Assembly (NCBI RefSeq): GCF_015904235.1
Contig: NZ_JADZLT010000041.1
Coordinates: 1 to 53,569 of the forward strand
Direction of reading: 5' to 3'
Source of the DNA: Methylobrevis albus
GTDB lineage: Bacteria > Pseudomonadota > Alphaproteobacteria > Rhizobiales > Pleomorphomonadaceae
Length of the DNA stretch: 53,569 bases
Below, piece by piece: positions 45,672-53,569 of this stretch (position 1 is the first letter of the stretch; every line of letters begins with the position of its first letter). Below the pieces are notes generated by a model, which was given only the letters and a program-made list of their open reading frames with translations, was not told the origin of the DNA and did no database searches. The position numbers and the translations under genes were made by a program.

Positions 45672-47435
45672 ATGCAGTTCAGGGCCCCGGTCGAATCGAT
45701 CGCCGACATGCTCAACCGGGTCGCCGGGCTCGACCGCGCGCTGGAGCGGGGCCATTTTCCCGATCTCTCCGCGGACGTCGTCAGCGCCATTCTCGCCGAA
45801 GCCGGGCGCTTCGCCACCGAGCGCCTCGCGCCGCTGAACCAGCCCGGCGACCGCGCCGGCGCGCGGCTGGACAACGGCACCGTCACGACGGCGCCGGGCT
45901 TTGCCGCCGCCTATGCCGACTGGACGGCCGGCGGCTGGAACGGTCTCGCCGCGCCGACCGAGCATGGCGGCCAGGGGCTGCCGCTGATGCTCAACATGGC
46001 GGTCTACGACATGTGGAACGCCGCCTGTCCGGCGTTTGCGATCTGCCCGGTGCTGACGGGCGGCGCGATCGAGGCGCTGGAGCGGCATGCCTCTCCGGAA
46101 CTCAAGGCGCGCTACCTGCTGCCGCTCGTTGAGGGACGCTGGACCGGCACCATGAACCTCACCGAGCCGCAGGCGGGCTCGGATCTCGGCGCCTTGCGCA
46201 CCCGCGCCGAGCGCCGCGACGACGGCAGCTACCGGCTGTTCGGCCAGAAGATCTACATCACCTATGGTGACCACGACATGGCCGAGAACATCGTCCATCT
46301 CGTGCTGGCGCGGCTGCCCGATGCCCCGGCCGGCACGCGCGGCATCTCGCTATTCCTCGCGCCGAAGTTCCTCCCCGATGAGGCGGGGCGGCCGACCGTG
46401 CGCAACGACATCGCGGTCGCCGGCCTCGAGCACAAGCTCGGCATCCACGCCTCGCCGACCTGCACCATGGTGTTCGGCGATGCGGGGGGCGCTACCGCCT
46501 GGCTGGTTGGCGCGGAGAACCGCGGTCTCGCCGCGATGTTCACGATGATGAACAACGCCCGCCTCGCCGTGGCGATCCAGGGGGTCGGCGTCGCCGAGCG
46601 CGCCACCCAGCGCGCCGCCGCCTACGCCGCGGAGCGCCGCCAGGGCCGCGCCCCGGACGCTGCGCCCGGCGCCGGGATGAGCCCGATCGCCGAGCATCCG
46701 GATGTGAAGCGCATGCTGCTCACCATGCGCGGGCTGACCGACGCCAGCCGGGCGATTGCCTATGCGCTCGCCTTCGCCATCGACATGGAGCGGGCGGCGC
46801 CCGAGGCCGAGCGGCCGGGCTGGGCGGTGCGGGCGGCGCTGTTGACGCCGGTCGCCAAGGCGTTCGCCACCGACGCCGGCTTCGAGGTCGCCTCGATCGG
46901 CGTGCAGGTGCACGGCGGCATGGGCTACATCGAGGAGACCGGCGCGGCGCAGCACCTGCGCGACGCGCGCATCTTCCAGATTTACGAAGGCACCAACGGC
47001 ATCCAGGCGATCGACCTCGTCACCCGCAAGCTGACGCTCGCCGAAGGCGCCGCCTTCCGCGACTATGTCGCCGAGCTGCGCGGCATCGTCGCCGACTGCC
47101 GCGGCCACGACGCCGAACTCGACGGCATCGCCGATCTCGCCTCCACCGCCATCGGCGACCTGACCTTTGCGGCGAGCTGGCTGACGCGGGCGCTGGCCGA
47201 AGAGCGCACCGCCGAGGCGCTGACCGGGGCGAGCGACTTCCTCGCCCTGTTCGGCACCGTCGCGGGCGCGATCTACCTGCTGCAATCGGCGGCGGGCGGC
47301 AGCGAGACCCGCCGCGTCGTCGCCCGCGTCTTCGCCGCGACACGGCTGCCGCACGCCGCGGCGTTGCGCCTCGCGGTGACGCACGGCGCGCGGACGATCG
47401 CCGATGCGGACGCCGTGCTGGCGGCGGCGGGGTGA
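45672..47435 (+). CDS. Acyl-CoA dehydrogenase (DmdC-like)
   Basis: A 587-residue FAD enzyme oxidising an acyl-CoA to the 2,3-enoyl-CoA, passing electrons to electron-transfer flavoprotein. It belongs to the long group with an extra C-terminal domain that includes 3-methylmercaptopropionyl-CoA dehydrogenase. Features are the MNLTEPQAGSDLGALRTRA flavin-binding segment, the QVHGGMGYIEETGAAQHLRD region and the catalytic glutamate in FQIYEGTNGIQ near residue 440. Fatty acyl-CoA or methylthiopropionyl-CoA are both possible substrates. It is divergent from tsaC. Confidence 0.9.
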   Translation: MQFRAPVESIADMLNRVAGLDRALERGHFPDLSADVVSAILAEAGRFATERLAPLNQPGDRAGARLDNGTVTTAPGFAAAYADWTAGGWNGLAAPTEHGGQGLPLMLNMAVYDMWNAACPAFAICPVLTGGAIEALERHASPELKARYLLPLVEGRWTGTMNLTEPQAGSDLGALRTRAERRDDGSYRLFGQKIYITYGDHDMAENIVHLVLARLPDAPAGTRGISLFLAPKFLPDEAGRPTVRNDIAVAGLEHKLGIHASPTCTMVFGDAGGATAWLVGAENRGLAAMFTMMNNARLAVAIQGVGVAERATQRAAAYAAERRQGRAPDAAPGAGMSPIAEHPDVKRMLLTMRGLTDASRAIAYALAFAIDMERAAPEAERPGWAVRAALLTPVAKAFATDAGFEVASIGVQVHGGMGYIEETGAAQHLRDARIFQIYEGTNGIQAIDLVTRKLTLAEGAAFRDYVAELRGIVADCRGHDAELDGIADLASTAIGDLTFAASWLTRALAEERTAEALTGASDFLALFGTVAGAIYLLQSAAGGSETRRVVARVFAATRLPHAAALRLAVTHGARTIADADAVLAAAG

Positions 47436-47457
47436 GGGTAGGGCGCCCGGCCGCGCC

Positions 47458-48429
47458 TCAGCTTTCCTTAAACTCCGGCCCGCGCGGGTCGTAGGGCTTC
47501 ATCTCGCGCCAGCGCGTCATCAGCTGCTCGAGGCCGCCGTCGGCGCCGTCGGGCAGCACGATGCGCGGGGTGACGAGCAGGTCGCCGCGCCCGCCTGCCC
47601 GGGTCGGCAGCCCGCGGCCGCGCAGGCGCATGGCGCGGGCGCCGGTGGTGCCGGCGGGAATCGCGAGATCGACCCAGCCTTCCAGCGTCGGCACCCGGAT
47701 GCGCGCCCCCAGCACCGCCTCGTCGAGGCTGAGCGGCAGGTCGAGGCGCAGGTTGCTGCCATCGGGGCGGAACAGCGGGTGCGGCTCGTGCACCAGCACG
47801 GCGATGGCGTCGCCGGGCGGCGTGCCGGGGTTGCCCTGGCCCTTGAGGCGCATCGGCTGGCCCGGCTCGAAGCCGGCGGGCAGGGTGACGTTGAGCACCT
47901 TGCCGGAGGGAAGCTCGACCCGCGCCTTGCCCGAGCCGACGATGTCGGCGAGCGGCACCTTCACCGTCACGGTGACGTCGGTGCCCTTGCCGGCGCCGGC
48001 CGCCGCGGACGGCTGTTCGCGGCCGCCGTCGAAGTCGAAACCGCCGCCGCCGCGCCGCGCCTTGCCGCCGCGGGCAAAGCCCGCGAAGGCGTCGCCGAAC
48101 ACGTCGTTGAGGATGTCGTCGGCCGAGCGGCCGCCGAAGTCACCGGCGCCGGCCGTGCGGCGTCGGCCCCCGCCACCGCCCATGCCGTCGAAGCCGGTGA
48201 AGCGCGGCTTGCCCTCGGCGTCGATTTCGCCGGCGTCGAATTTCTTGCGCTTGTCGGCGTCGCCGACGATCTCGTAGGCGGAGTTCACCTCGGCGAAGCG
48301 CTCGGCGGCCTTCGGGTCGCTGGTGTTCTGGTCGGGGTGGTGCACCTTGGCGAGCTTGCGATAGGCCTTCTTGATGTCGGCCTCGCTGGCGCCGCGCGCC
48401 ACGCCCAGGACGTCGTAGGGATCGCGCAT
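47458..48429 (-). CDS. DnaJ-class co-chaperone without zinc finger (CbpA-like)
   Basis: Stimulates a DnaK-type Hsp70 ATPase. The 323-residue protein has a J domain at residues 4-65 with H31-P32-D33, then a Gly-rich linker (about 75-130), and a DnaJ C-terminal substrate-binding domain (about 135-310). The Cys-rich zinc finger of true DnaJ is absent, making it a type II (CbpA/DjlA-like) protein. No dnaK is nearby. It is convergent with the acyl-CoA dehydrogenase gene, with 22 bases between stops. Confidence 0.9.
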   Translation of the reverse strand: MRDPYDVLGVARGASEADIKKAYRKLAKVHHPDQNTSDPKAAERFAEVNSAYEIVGDADKRKKFDAGEIDAEGKPRFTGFDGMGGGGGRRRTAGAGDFGGRSADDILNDVFGDAFAGFARGGKARRGGGGFDFDGGREQPSAAAGAGKGTDVTVTVKVPLADIVGSGKARVELPSGKVLNVTLPAGFEPGQPMRLKGQGNPGTPPGDAIAVLVHEPHPLFRPDGSNLRLDLPLSLDEAVLGARIRVPTLEGWVDLAIPAGTTGARAMRLRGRGLPTRAGGRGDLLVTPRIVLPDGADGGLEQLMTRWREMKPYDPRGPEFKES

Positions 48430-48704
48430 GGAACTTCAAAACCTCGGACTTGCGGAAGGTCGCAGGGGACTGCGATGCCCGGCCGGAGCATACCCCGCCC
48501 GGCCGCACCGCGCTGCGCATGTAGGCGGACCTAGGAAAAAAATCCAGAGCGCATGGCGGCCGTTTCGGATCCGCGGCCGCACGGCGCTCGGGGAGTCGCG
48601 TCGAGGATACTCCGGATAGCGGTGGAGTTTCCAGCGCCGCGGCGCGGCCCTATATCAGGCGCGCGGCCGGCCGTTCCGGCCGGCAAAGTGATTCGGGGAC
48701 AATC

Positions 48705-49334
48705 ATGGCCGAGGACGCCGGGACCGGAGCGGTCGCCGCAGACTTCACCGCCGAGCAGGAGCCGTTCGATCTCTTCGCCCGCTGGCTGGCGGAGGCGACC
48801 GAGACCGAGATCAACGATCCGAACGGCATGGCGCTCGCCACCGTCGACGCGGACGGCCTGCCCAACCTGCGCATGGTGCTGCTCAAGGGCTTCGATGGCG
48901 CCGGCTTCGTGTTCTACACCAACCTCGGCAGCGCCAAGGGGCGGGAACTGATCGCGTCGCGGAAAGCCGCGCTGCTGTTCCACTGGAAATCGCGCCGGCG
49001 CCAGGTGCGCGTGCGCGGCCTCGTCGAGGACGTGACGCCGGAAGAGGCCGACGCCTACTATGACACCCGGCCGCGCGGCAGCCGCATCGGCGCTTGGGCC
49101 TCGAAGCAGTCGCGGCCGCTGGAAAGCCGGTTCGCGCTGGAAAAGGCGGTGGCGGAGTTCACCGCGCGCCACGCCATCGGCCGCATCCCGCGTCCGGAGT
49201 GGTGGTCGGGCTTTCGTGTGCTGCCGCTCGCCATCGAGTTCTGGCAGGACGGCGCCTTCCGCCTGCACGACCGCGTGCTGTTCACGCGGCCGGCCCCCGA
49301 CGGCGACTGGACACGGGCGCGGCTCTATCCCTGA
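48705..49334 (+). CDS. pdxH: Pyridoxamine 5'-phosphate oxidase
   Basis: The FMN enzyme that oxidises pyridoxamine or pyridoxine 5'-phosphate to pyridoxal 5'-phosphate, the cofactor used by the four aminotransferases in this window. The 209-residue protein shows [38 protein letters not shown], the [11 protein letters not shown] segment and the C-terminal [15 protein letters not shown] with closing RLYP, all family hallmarks. It is divergent from the DnaJ-like gene; the 275-base spacer between them holds no clear further feature. Confidence 0.96.
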   Translation: MAEDAGTGAVAADFTAEQEPFDLFARWLAEATETEINDPNGMALATVDADGLPNLRMVLLKGFDGAGFVFYTNLGSAKGRELIASRKAALLFHWKSRRRQVRVRGLVEDVTPEEADAYYDTRPRGSRIGAWASKQSRPLESRFALEKAVAEFTARHAIGRIPRPEWWSGFRVLPLAIEFWQDGAFRLHDRVLFTRPAPDGDWTRARLYP

Positions 49335-49403
49335 GCGGGGCCGATCTTCGGAACGACCGGCCCGGGCGAGGCACGGAAGAGGCCCGGGACGGCTGAAGCT
49401 CTC

Positions 49404-49422
49404 GAGCCGGCGCTGCCGGCTC
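49404..49422. repeat. Hairpin downstream of pdxH
   Basis: GAGCCGGC-GCT-GCCGGCTC forms an 8-bp stem about 70 bases after pdxH. There is no T-run directly after, so terminator function is uncertain. Confidence 0.4.
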
Positions 49423-49503
49423 CAGACGGGTCTTTCGGTGTTCTGCGGCGGAATGTGCCGCACCGGACCCGTTCGCAATCAAATGACGCCTGCGCGACCG
49501 GCC

Positions 49504-49695
49504 TCAGCCGTCGTCGCGATCCTCGAACTTCAGCATCTGCCGGTCGATCTTCGCAGGCTTGCGGCCCTTGAACAGCGATACGGCGTTGACGGCCGAGATA
49601 CCGATGCTCCGGTACTTGCCGGTCAGATCGAGCTTCGACTGCTGTTGCTGCTGCTGCTGGGGACGATCCTTTTCGTCCGCCGGAGGCATATGCAT
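49504..49695 (-). CDS. Small poly-Q protein, conserved-looking
   Basis: A 63-residue hydrophilic protein with seven glutamines in a row (DRPQQQQQQQSKLDL) encoded mostly by CAG. A segment KLDLTGKYRSIGISAVNAVS follows and reads like a folded, conserved stretch, then a basic/acidic tail (KFEDRDDG). Four in-frame ATG codons (49713, 49704, 49695, 49689) leave the start unsure. No function is known to me. The 304 bases upstream (49696-49999) hold an AT-richer stretch and a TGAGAC/GTCTCA dyad at 49832-49851, probably its promoter region. Confidence 0.5.
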   Translation of the reverse strand: MHMPPADEKDRPQQQQQQQSKLDLTGKYRSIGISAVNAVSLFKGRKPAKIDRQMLKFEDRDDG

Positions 49696-49999
49696 GACAC
49701 ACATCCAAATCAACGCGGCGCCGATCGTGGGGACTTCGCCAAGACCTTGGCGGCGCAGGACAAGTTTACCGCGATCACGCGTTCGAGAGAAGAAACTCGA
49801 ACCGCTCGCAATGTCATTCCCATCCCGAGAATGAGACTTTATTTTGTCTCAAGCAGTGAGCCGGCGCAATGCATGCAAAATGCCGCAGCGGCGATGGTAG
49901 AATGAATGGACTAGGCCGCAGCGCGGAAATATTGGTGCGGTGCGGCAGAATCAATTCGCCTTCCGCGGCTCGGCAAGCGCCGCGGAAGGCGATGGTTCA

Positions 50000-51385
50000 T
50001 CATGCTGCAGTGCGAAGATCTTCACGGGCGACGTGCGCCTCGCCGTCGGCGAGCGCCTTCTCGACCCGGTCGAACATCTCGTCGATCTCCGGCTCGGTGA
50101 TGATCATCGGCGGGCAGAAGGCGATGGTGTCGCCGATCGCGCGCACGATGACGCCGTGCGCCTCGCCGTAGCGCGCGACGATGGCGCCGACCGTCTTCGC
50201 CGGCTCGAACGAACGCTTCGTCGCCTTGTCGGCGACGAGTTCGGCGCCGCCGACGAGGCCAACGGAGCGGACGTTGCCGACGAGGGGATGGTCGGCAAGC
50301 GCCTTGATGCGCTTTTCGAACAGCGGCGCGATGCGGCGGACGTGGCCGACGATGTCCATCCGCTGGTAGATCTCGAGCGTCTTCACGGCGATGGCGCAGC
50401 CGAGCGGATGGCCGCCATAGGTGAAGCCGTGACCGAAGGTGCCGATCTTCGCCGACTGCTGCTCCAGCATGTCGGTGATGAAGGCCGGCAACAGCAGCGC
50501 GCCGAGCGGCGCGTAGGCCGAGGTCATCTGCTTCGCCACCGACACCGTGTGCGGCTTCATGCCGAGCGTCGTCGCGCCGAACCAGTTGCCGGTGCGCCCG
50601 AAACCGCAGATCACCTCGTCGTCGATCAGCATGATGTCATGCTCCTCGAGGATCGGCTGGATCGCGGCGAAATAGCCCTCCGGCGGGATGATCACGCCGC
50701 CGGCGCCCATCACCGGCTCGGCGATCATCGCGGCGATGGTCTCGGGGCCCTCGGTCTCGATCATGCTGCGCAGGTTCGCCGCGAGCCGCGCCACGAACTC
50801 CGCCTCGCTCTCGCCCTCAGTGGCGAAGCGGTAGTACTGCGGGCAGTCGGTGTGGCGCACCGAGGCGACGGGCAGGTCGAAGTCGCGGTGGTTGTTCGGC
50901 AGGCCGGTCAGCGACGCCGACATCACGGTGACGCCGTGATAGGCCTTCACCCGGCTGATGATCTTCTTCTTCTCCGGCTTGCCCCGGGCGTTGTTGTAGT
51001 ACCAGGCGAGCTTGATCTGGGTGTCGTTCGCCTCCGAGCCCGACGAGCAGTACAGCACCTTGTCGACCGGGCAGGGCGCGATCTCCTTCAGCTTCTCGGC
51101 GAGCTCGACCGCCGGCTCCATGCCCTTGCCACCGAACAGGTGGTAGTAGGGCAGCTTGCGCATCTGCTCCGTTGCGGCGTCGACCAGTTCCTCGTTGCCG
51201 AAGCCGAGCCCGGTGCACCAGAGCCCGGCCATCCCCTCGATGTATTCCTTGCCCTGGGTATCGTAGACGTAGATCCCCTTGCCATGCCCCATCACCAGCG
51301 GCCCGACCTCGCGCAGCTTGTGCAGCGGCGTATAGGGATGGACCACGGCGGCGAGATCGCGGGCCTGGGCATTGGTGAGCGGCAT
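50000..51385 (-). CDS. Class III omega-aminotransferase
   Basis: A 461-residue PLP enzyme that moves an amino group from a terminal amine (for example putrescine, beta-alanine or another omega-amino compound) to pyruvate or another oxo acid. The PLP lysine is K285 (VAKQMTSAYAPLGA), and D256 (LIDDEVICGFGRTG) contacts the ring nitrogen. SSGSEANDTQIKLAWYYNN and AYHGVTVMSASLTGLPNNH mark the aspartate aminotransferase family subgroup that includes putrescine-pyruvate and taurine-pyruvate enzymes. Substrate is undetermined. There is no adjacent polyamine gene. Confidence 0.9.
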   Translation of the reverse strand: MPLTNAQARDLAAVVHPYTPLHKLREVGPLVMGHGKGIYVYDTQGKEYIEGMAGLWCTGLGFGNEELVDAATEQMRKLPYYHLFGGKGMEPAVELAEKLKEIAPCPVDKVLYCSSGSEANDTQIKLAWYYNNARGKPEKKKIISRVKAYHGVTVMSASLTGLPNNHRDFDLPVASVRHTDCPQYYRFATEGESEAEFVARLAANLRSMIETEGPETIAAMIAEPVMGAGGVIIPPEGYFAAIQPILEEHDIMLIDDEVICGFGRTGNWFGATTLGMKPHTVSVAKQMTSAYAPLGALLLPAFITDMLEQQSAKIGTFGHGFTYGGHPLGCAIAVKTLEIYQRMDIVGHVRRIAPLFEKRIKALADHPLVGNVRSVGLVGGAELVADKATKRSFEPAKTVGAIVARYGEAHGVIVRAIGDTIAFCPPMIITEPEIDEMFDRVEKALADGEAHVAREDLRTAA

Positions 51386-51563
51386 GGGCGGGCCTCGTTG
51401 CTGAACGATAGTACAGTGCGGGGGAGTCTAGCCTGCGGCAGCTGATTTGGGCAGGGGGACGGATGGGCAATCCGCGGGCATCGGCCTCAGGACGTGGCCG
51501 AATGTCAGGCGCCGGTGCCGTCGCGCAGCAGACTGGGAGACCCGGAGCGGTGCCTTGCCGGGC

Positions 51564-51638
<75 letters not shown>

Positions 51639-52292
51639 TTGCCGGGTGCCGCCTTGGCGGCGGCCGGACGACAGTGCCTATACAATCGCGCGATGCCGCC
51701 GTGCAAGCGTTCCGGGGCGGGGCGGGGCAATCCTGCGCGGGGAGGGGCGAGCGGGGCGGGCCGTGGAGCGGGATCCACCGTGGGCCTTGCCGGAACTCGC
51801 GGGGCCGGGTTCCACCCCTCTCCGTCCGCGCGGGGCCGGGGGCCTTCCTCTCGGGCCGCGCGGGGCCGGGTTCCCACCTCTAGGGTCGTCATCCCCGCGA
51901 AAGCGGGGATCCAACTCTCCGCGGGAGCGGCATTGCCGATGCGGCACGGTCGTGCCGCCCCATCTTCGCCCAGCCCGCCGAGAGTTGGATCCCCGCTTTC
52001 GCGGGGATGACGTGTGGAGAGGTTGAGGCGTTGAGCCGAGAGGTCTGGTCGAGGCGCCGAAAGGTCGAGTCGGCGAACCGAGAGCGCAACCTCCAGGAGC
52101 CGGGCGGTGGAAGACCGCAGGCTGCGCAGAACGGCACCGCGACGACCGCGTGGCAGACGACGCGGGGCGGCAATGCCCCGGTCACTTCCCCGTGCAGGCC
52201 ATTCGCCCGGCTGGCGGACCACCCCGCGCAGCGCTAGGTGAGGTGTCGGGCGGCCGTATGGGCAGGGCGCCCGCGGAGCATCGAACCCAGGC
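51639..52292. other. Gene-poor spacer between tRNA-Gln and the hydroxylase gene
   Basis: No convincing gene is present. The left half is very GC-rich with several short GGGCCGGG-type direct repeats (51770-51870); the dispersed inverted repeat occupies 51887-52012. Short open frames here have Arg/Ser/Pro-rich, non-protein-like translations. Confidence 0.5.
51887..52012. repeat. Dispersed inverted repeat, copy 2 (CCCCGCGAAAGCGGGG type)
   Basis: Perfect 33-base arms at 51887-51919 and 51980-52012 around a 60-base spacer. The arm sequence matches copy 1 at 43939-44061 over about 29 bases; the spacers differ. Confidence 0.9.
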
Positions 52293-53084
52293 ATGGAAGC
52301 GGCGATCAGGTTTGCGATCTTCTTCGGCGTCTTCGCCGCCGTCGCCGCGGCCGAATGGGCATTGCCGAAGCGGGTGCCGGGGCCGGGGCGCTGGGCGCGC
52401 TGGCGGGTCAATATCTCGATCCTGATCCTCGACGTCGTGGTGCAGCGGCTGACGCTGGGGGCCGCGGCGCTTGCCGCCGCGCTCTATGCCGAGGCGAACG
52501 GCATCGGACTTTTCCATCTCGCCGGCGTACCGATGCTGATCGCGGCGCCGATCGGCTTCCTCGTGCTCGACTTCGCCGTCTGGTTGCAGCATGTCGCGAG
52601 CCACCGCGTGCCGCTGTTCTGGCGCCTGCACCAGGTGCACCACGCCGACCTCGAGGTCGACCTCACCACCGGCACCCGCTTTCACCCGGTGGAGATCCTG
52701 CTCTCCGCGCTGTGGAAGGTCGTCGTGGTCCTGGCGCTCGGCATCGACCCGTGGACGGTGATCGCCTTCGAGGCGGTGCTCAACGCCGCCTCCGTGTTCA
52801 GCCACGCCAACCTCAGCCTGCCGGCCGGCCTCGACCGGCTGCTGCGCCGCGTCGTGGTTACGCCGGACATGCACCGGGTGCATCATTCGGTGATCCCCGC
52901 CGAGACCGATTCCAACTACGGCTTCTTCCTCTCGGTCTGGGATCGCCTCTTCGGCACGATGGTCGAGCAGCCTGCCGCAGGCCACGCCGGCATGACCATC
53001 GGCCTCTCCGAGCACCGCGACCCGCAGCGCCTCGGCCTCGCCCGCCTGCTGATGATGCCGTTCGAGCGGCGGAAACCGCGCTGA
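52293..53084 (+). CDS. Fatty acid hydroxylase/sterol desaturase family membrane protein
   Basis: A 263-residue inner-membrane di-iron enzyme of the fatty acid hydroxylase superfamily. The histidine clusters that bind iron are present: H100-xxx-H104 (LQHVASH), H113-xx-H116-H117 (HQVHH) and H194-xx-H197-H198 (MHRVHH), with H131 and H171 as further candidates. Four or five hydrophobic segments surround them. Members hydroxylate or desaturate lipids, and in bacteria also carotenoids or hopanoid-type lipids; the substrate here is unknown. It stands alone between two tRNA genes. Confidence 0.88.
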   Translation: MEAAIRFAIFFGVFAAVAAAEWALPKRVPGPGRWARWRVNISILILDVVVQRLTLGAAALAAALYAEANGIGLFHLAGVPMLIAAPIGFLVLDFAVWLQHVASHRVPLFWRLHQVHHADLEVDLTTGTRFHPVEILLSALWKVVVVLALGIDPWTVIAFEAVLNAASVFSHANLSLPAGLDRLLRRVVVTPDMHRVHHSVIPAETDSNYGFFLSVWDRLFGTMVEQPAAGHAGMTIGLSEHRDPQRLGLARLLMMPFERRKPR

Positions 53085-53229
53085 GCGGGCGGGGCGGATG
53101 TCGCCTCGCCACCCATGTCTCGGCGGCCAAGCCCTTGGTTTTTCTCGCCACCGCCATCGATGCGCCGAACCCGAAAATCCCCCTTGCGGCCCCCCGGTCG
53201 CGCGGCTATAACCCCGGCCACCAGAGAGT

Positions 53230-53306
53230 CGGAGTGTAGCGCAGCCTGGTAGCGCACCTCGTTCGGGACGAGGGGGTCGTGTGTTCGAATCACACCACTC
53301 CGACCA
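53230..53306 (+). tRNA. tRNA-Pro (anticodon CGG)
   Basis: A 77-base cloverleaf with encoded CCA: acceptor CGGAGTG/CACTCCG, D arm with AGCGCAGCCTGGTAGCGC, anticodon stem CCTCG/CGAGG enclosing TTCGGGA (anticodon CGG), and T arm with GTTCGAATC. Identity is proline. Confidence 0.96.
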
Positions 53307-53504
53307 TTTTTCCTACTGATATCTGTCGAACGCCCAGCGCCGCCGAGCGGCTGGTGACGTGTGCTCGGCGTCAAGGTTCCCTCGCGCTTGGTCGGCCGAC
53401 AGTCTCGATGGACGCAGCAGCTCTGCGGTTCAACTGCCTTTGCATCCGTTGAATGGCTGCGACGATTGGAAGAACCCGGAAGTTCGCCGGCGCCCCGGCT
53501 TTTC

Positions 53505-53560
53505 CCTCGCCCTTCGAGACAGCCGCTGCGCGGCTTCCTCAGGATGAGGGAAAAGGACAA
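53505..53560. repeat. Single arm of the 30.4 kb dispersed element
   Basis: The stretch from CTTTTCCCTCGCCCTTCGAG to the AGGATGAGGGAAAAG end is nearly identical to 30407-30463, the left arm of the 45-bp inverted repeat. The window stops before a second arm could appear. Confidence 0.8.
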
Positions 53561-53569
53561 GTGACTGCA

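Noticed and set aside
51653..52292. Several short open frames between tRNA-Gln and the hydroxylase gene
   Set aside because: Their translations are low-complexity and pass through the dispersed repeat in several frames.

Overview
The window is about 53.6 kb of a high-GC alphaproteobacterial chromosome. Markers for the order Hyphomicrobiales (Rhizobiales) are a MucR/Ros-type regulator, a Rhizobium etli-type asparaginase, EcfG-like stress promoters, a DUF1194 protein and several families of dispersed intergenic inverted repeats. I cannot name the genus from sequence alone. Most of the window is ordinary, densely packed core genome. I found no phage, integrase, transposase, CRISPR array or toxin-antitoxin module.

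Layout. 1-6.3 kb: a PfkB sugar kinase, a lipoprotein overlapping the MeaB chaperone gene, a small Tat-like protein, a stand-alone EAL phosphodiesterase, and an aminotransferase-asparaginase pair. 6.3-12.9 kb: a DUF1328 membrane peptide behind a GGAAC-N16-CGTT promoter, a strong terminator, the xylose cassette (LacI-type regulator, xylB, xylA), a YbjQ protein and the soluble transhydrogenase SthA. 12.9-14.8 kb: a diguanylate cyclase and an AT-richer orphan gene. 14.9-19 kb: both subunits of methylmalonyl-CoA mutase, whose chaperone MeaB lies 12 kb away. 19-26 kb: a CNNM/HlyC-type membrane protein, a small YidB/DUF2267-like protein, a HerA-type ATPase, an M20 dipeptidase, a type II haloacid dehalogenase and a class IV aminotransferase.

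26-36.7 kb: a DUF1194 protein with a lipoprotein, a receiver-domain protein, Fe-type superoxide dismutase (also with an EcfG-like promoter), a repeat-containing coiled-coil membrane protein, a DUF3833 protein, a small AT-richer segment bracketed by 13-bp inverted repeats, oligopeptidase B, DUF3830, MsrB, a PepSY-like protein and a GNAT acetyltransferase. 36.9-42.9 kb: a complete seven-gene Mrp/Mnh cation/proton antiporter operon. 43-53.5 kb: MucR, a repeat-rich spacer that includes a duplicated tail of the tsaC/Sua5 gene, an acyl-CoA dehydrogenase, a DnaJ-type co-chaperone, PdxH, a small poly-Q protein, a class III transaminase, tRNA-Gln(UUG), a fatty acid hydroxylase-type protein and tRNA-Pro(CGG).

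Themes: propionyl/methylmalonyl-CoA metabolism (MutAB, MeaB, an acyl-CoA dehydrogenase), xylose use, redox and oxidative stress (SthA, SodB, MsrB), cyclic-di-GMP turnover, and pH/Na+ homeostasis. The least explained items are the two AT-richer orphan genes, the coiled-coil protein with three copies of an RLVPL-type motif, and the repeat-driven duplication beside tsaC.
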